DNA of 7,215 bases from JAYGED01 sp046582565. Lineage in GTDB: Bacteria; Pseudomonadota; Alphaproteobacteria; JAAXGF01. A program made the position numbers and the translations under genes. The notes under the pieces were generated by a model. The model had not been told where the DNA came from. It saw nothing but the letters and a program-made list of their open reading frames with translations, and did no database searches. The stretch lies in NCBI GenBank assembly GCA_046582565.1, contig JAYGED010000052.1, positions 1 to 7,215 on the forward strand, read 5' to 3'. The first letter of the stretch is position 1; each line of letters starts with the position of its first letter. Shown here one piece after another: positions 6,362-7,215 of this stretch.

Positions 6362-6396
6362 ATTCATAGCGTTATTGGCGGATTTGGGGTGTTGAT

Positions 6397-7215
6397 ATGG
6401 CTCACCCGATGGGTGAAAGGGAAGCAGGGGTTCTGAGGCTGGATTTTGACCGTCGCTTGAAGCTTGAGTTCCACGGTTCCTCGGTCACTTCCGACGCGGG
6501 GCTGTTGCCGTACCGGGAACTGGATGATGTTCTCGGCCTGACCGAGATTGCCGGGGACGTGCTCACTGACACCCGTCGTGGGAAGAATGCTCGCCACGGT
6601 CTTGCCGGGCAGTTCCGCCAGTCCGTTTTCGGACGCCTCGGCGGATACGACGACGTGAACGATGCCGACCGGCTCAGCCTCGATCCGGCCATGCGGTGGA
6701 TTGTCGGCGGCAAGGCCGTCGCAAGACAAGCCGCATCCTCCAGTCAGATGGGACGTTTCGAGACGGAGCTTCTGGCCATGGATGCGAACGTTGAAGCCCT
6801 GGCCGACATGAACGGGGTGTGGATCGACCGGGTTCATGACCGCCCCCCGCCGTCAGAGATCATTCTCGACATGGACTCAAGCGTCAGCCCGACCCACGGC
6901 GACCAGGAAGGAACGGCCTACAACGGACACTTCGGATGCACCTGCTACCATCCCCTGTTCCTATTCAACCAATTCGGCGATGTGGAACGGAGTTCCCTCC
7001 GTCCCGGCAACGTCCACAGCGCCGACGACTGGGAAAGTGTGCTGAAACCGGTTGTCGTTCGTTACCAGGGTAGGAACCTACGCCGCTACTTCCGAGGCGA
7101 TGCCGCGTTCGCCTTGCCGGAACTTTACGAATACCTCGAAGCCGAGGGCTTCCTGTACGCAATCCGTATACCGAAGAACCAGATTCTCCAGGAAAGCGTC
7201 GCTCATCTGCTGACC
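6397..7215 (+). CDS. IS1380 family transposase, N-terminal 273 residues (3' truncated by window)
   Basis: A DDE transposase that would cut and paste the surrounding insertion sequence. The frame is open from ATG 6397 to the window edge. An in-frame stop at 6367-6369 bars any longer start, and GGGG at 6386-6389 is a fair ribosome site seven bases ahead. Family marks: LKLEFHGSSVTSDAGLLPYREL (residues 21-42), DTRRGKNARHGLAGQFRQSVFGRLGGYDDVNDADRL (58-93), and the first catalytic block IILDMDSSVSPTHGDQEGTAYN (155-176, likely Asp D160). They continue with LRPGNVHSADDW (201-212) and the second block RRYFRGDAAFALPELYEYLE (229-248, likely Asp D235). The third acidic residue should lie past the edge. 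Full-length relatives have about 430-450 residues, so roughly 60% is visible. No frameshift or internal stop is seen, so the gene may be intact and active. Confidence 0.92.
   Translation, partial: MAHPMGEREAGVLRLDFDRRLKLEFHGSSVTSDAGLLPYRELDDVLGLTEIAGDVLTDTRRGKNARHGLAGQFRQSVFGRLGGYDDVNDADRLSLDPAMRWIVGGKAVARQAASSSQMGRFETELLAMDANVEALADMNGVWIDRVHDRPPPSEIILDMDSSVSPTHGDQEGTAYNGHFGCTCYHPLFLFNQFGDVERSSLRPGNVHSADDWESVLKPVVVRYQGRNLRRYFRGDAAFALPELYEYLEAEGFLYAIRIPKNQILQESVAHLLT

Larger units (their letters stand above)
6303..7215 (+). mobile_element. IS1380-family insertion sequence, left part (right end outside window)
   Basis: The element is identified from its transposase gene at 6397. The left boundary is estimated, not proven. 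About 95 nt before the transposase, CCCGCATTTCCCAAATGAACCCC contains the small palindrome CATTT-CCC-AAATG (6307-6319) and is a plausible terminal inverted repeat. The partner right end and any target-site duplication lie beyond 7215, so the true edge could be a few dozen bases either way. Confidence 0.6.

Overview
The window is GC-rich DNA (roughly 60% GC by eye). It looks like an alphaproteobacterium, most likely of the Hyphomicrobiales (Rhizobiales). This rests on the protein style, high GC at third codon positions, and an intergenic palindromic repeat of a kind that, as I recall, is common in that group. The species cannot be named from the sequence.

Positions 1-5887 form one tightly packed plus-strand operon whose start lies upstream of the window. 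In order it holds: the C-terminal end of an ABC-transporter ATPase; two PotB/PotC-type inner-membrane permeases; a P1-family (DmpA/BapA, peptidase family S58) self-cleaving aminopeptidase/amidase; a small protein matching the small subunit of N,N-dimethylformamidase; and the large subunit of that enzyme, with a LamG-like domain and a conserved C-terminal catalytic domain. Genes overlap or are separated by 12-14 nt, so co-transcription is very likely. I see no room for an internal promoter between them.

The most economical reading is an uptake-plus-hydrolysis module. A polyamine/opine-type importer brings in a nitrogenous compound, and two unrelated amide-cleaving enzymes (an N-terminal-nucleophile hydrolase and an iron-dependent amidohydrolase) break it down. 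The substrate is unknown. The pairing with this importer and a peptidase argues that it is not simply dimethylformamide.

From 5888 to about 6300 the order breaks down. A 40-codon reading frame with its own ribosome binding site begins 9 nt after the large subunit, but it runs into AT-richer DNA and stops. It looks like the head of a lost operon gene. Two 30-nt copies of a palindromic repeat follow, then a GC-rich hairpin oriented like a minus-strand terminator, and then the left part of an IS1380-family insertion sequence whose transposase runs off the right edge. This stretch reads as the eroded, transposon-invaded 3' flank of the catabolic operon.
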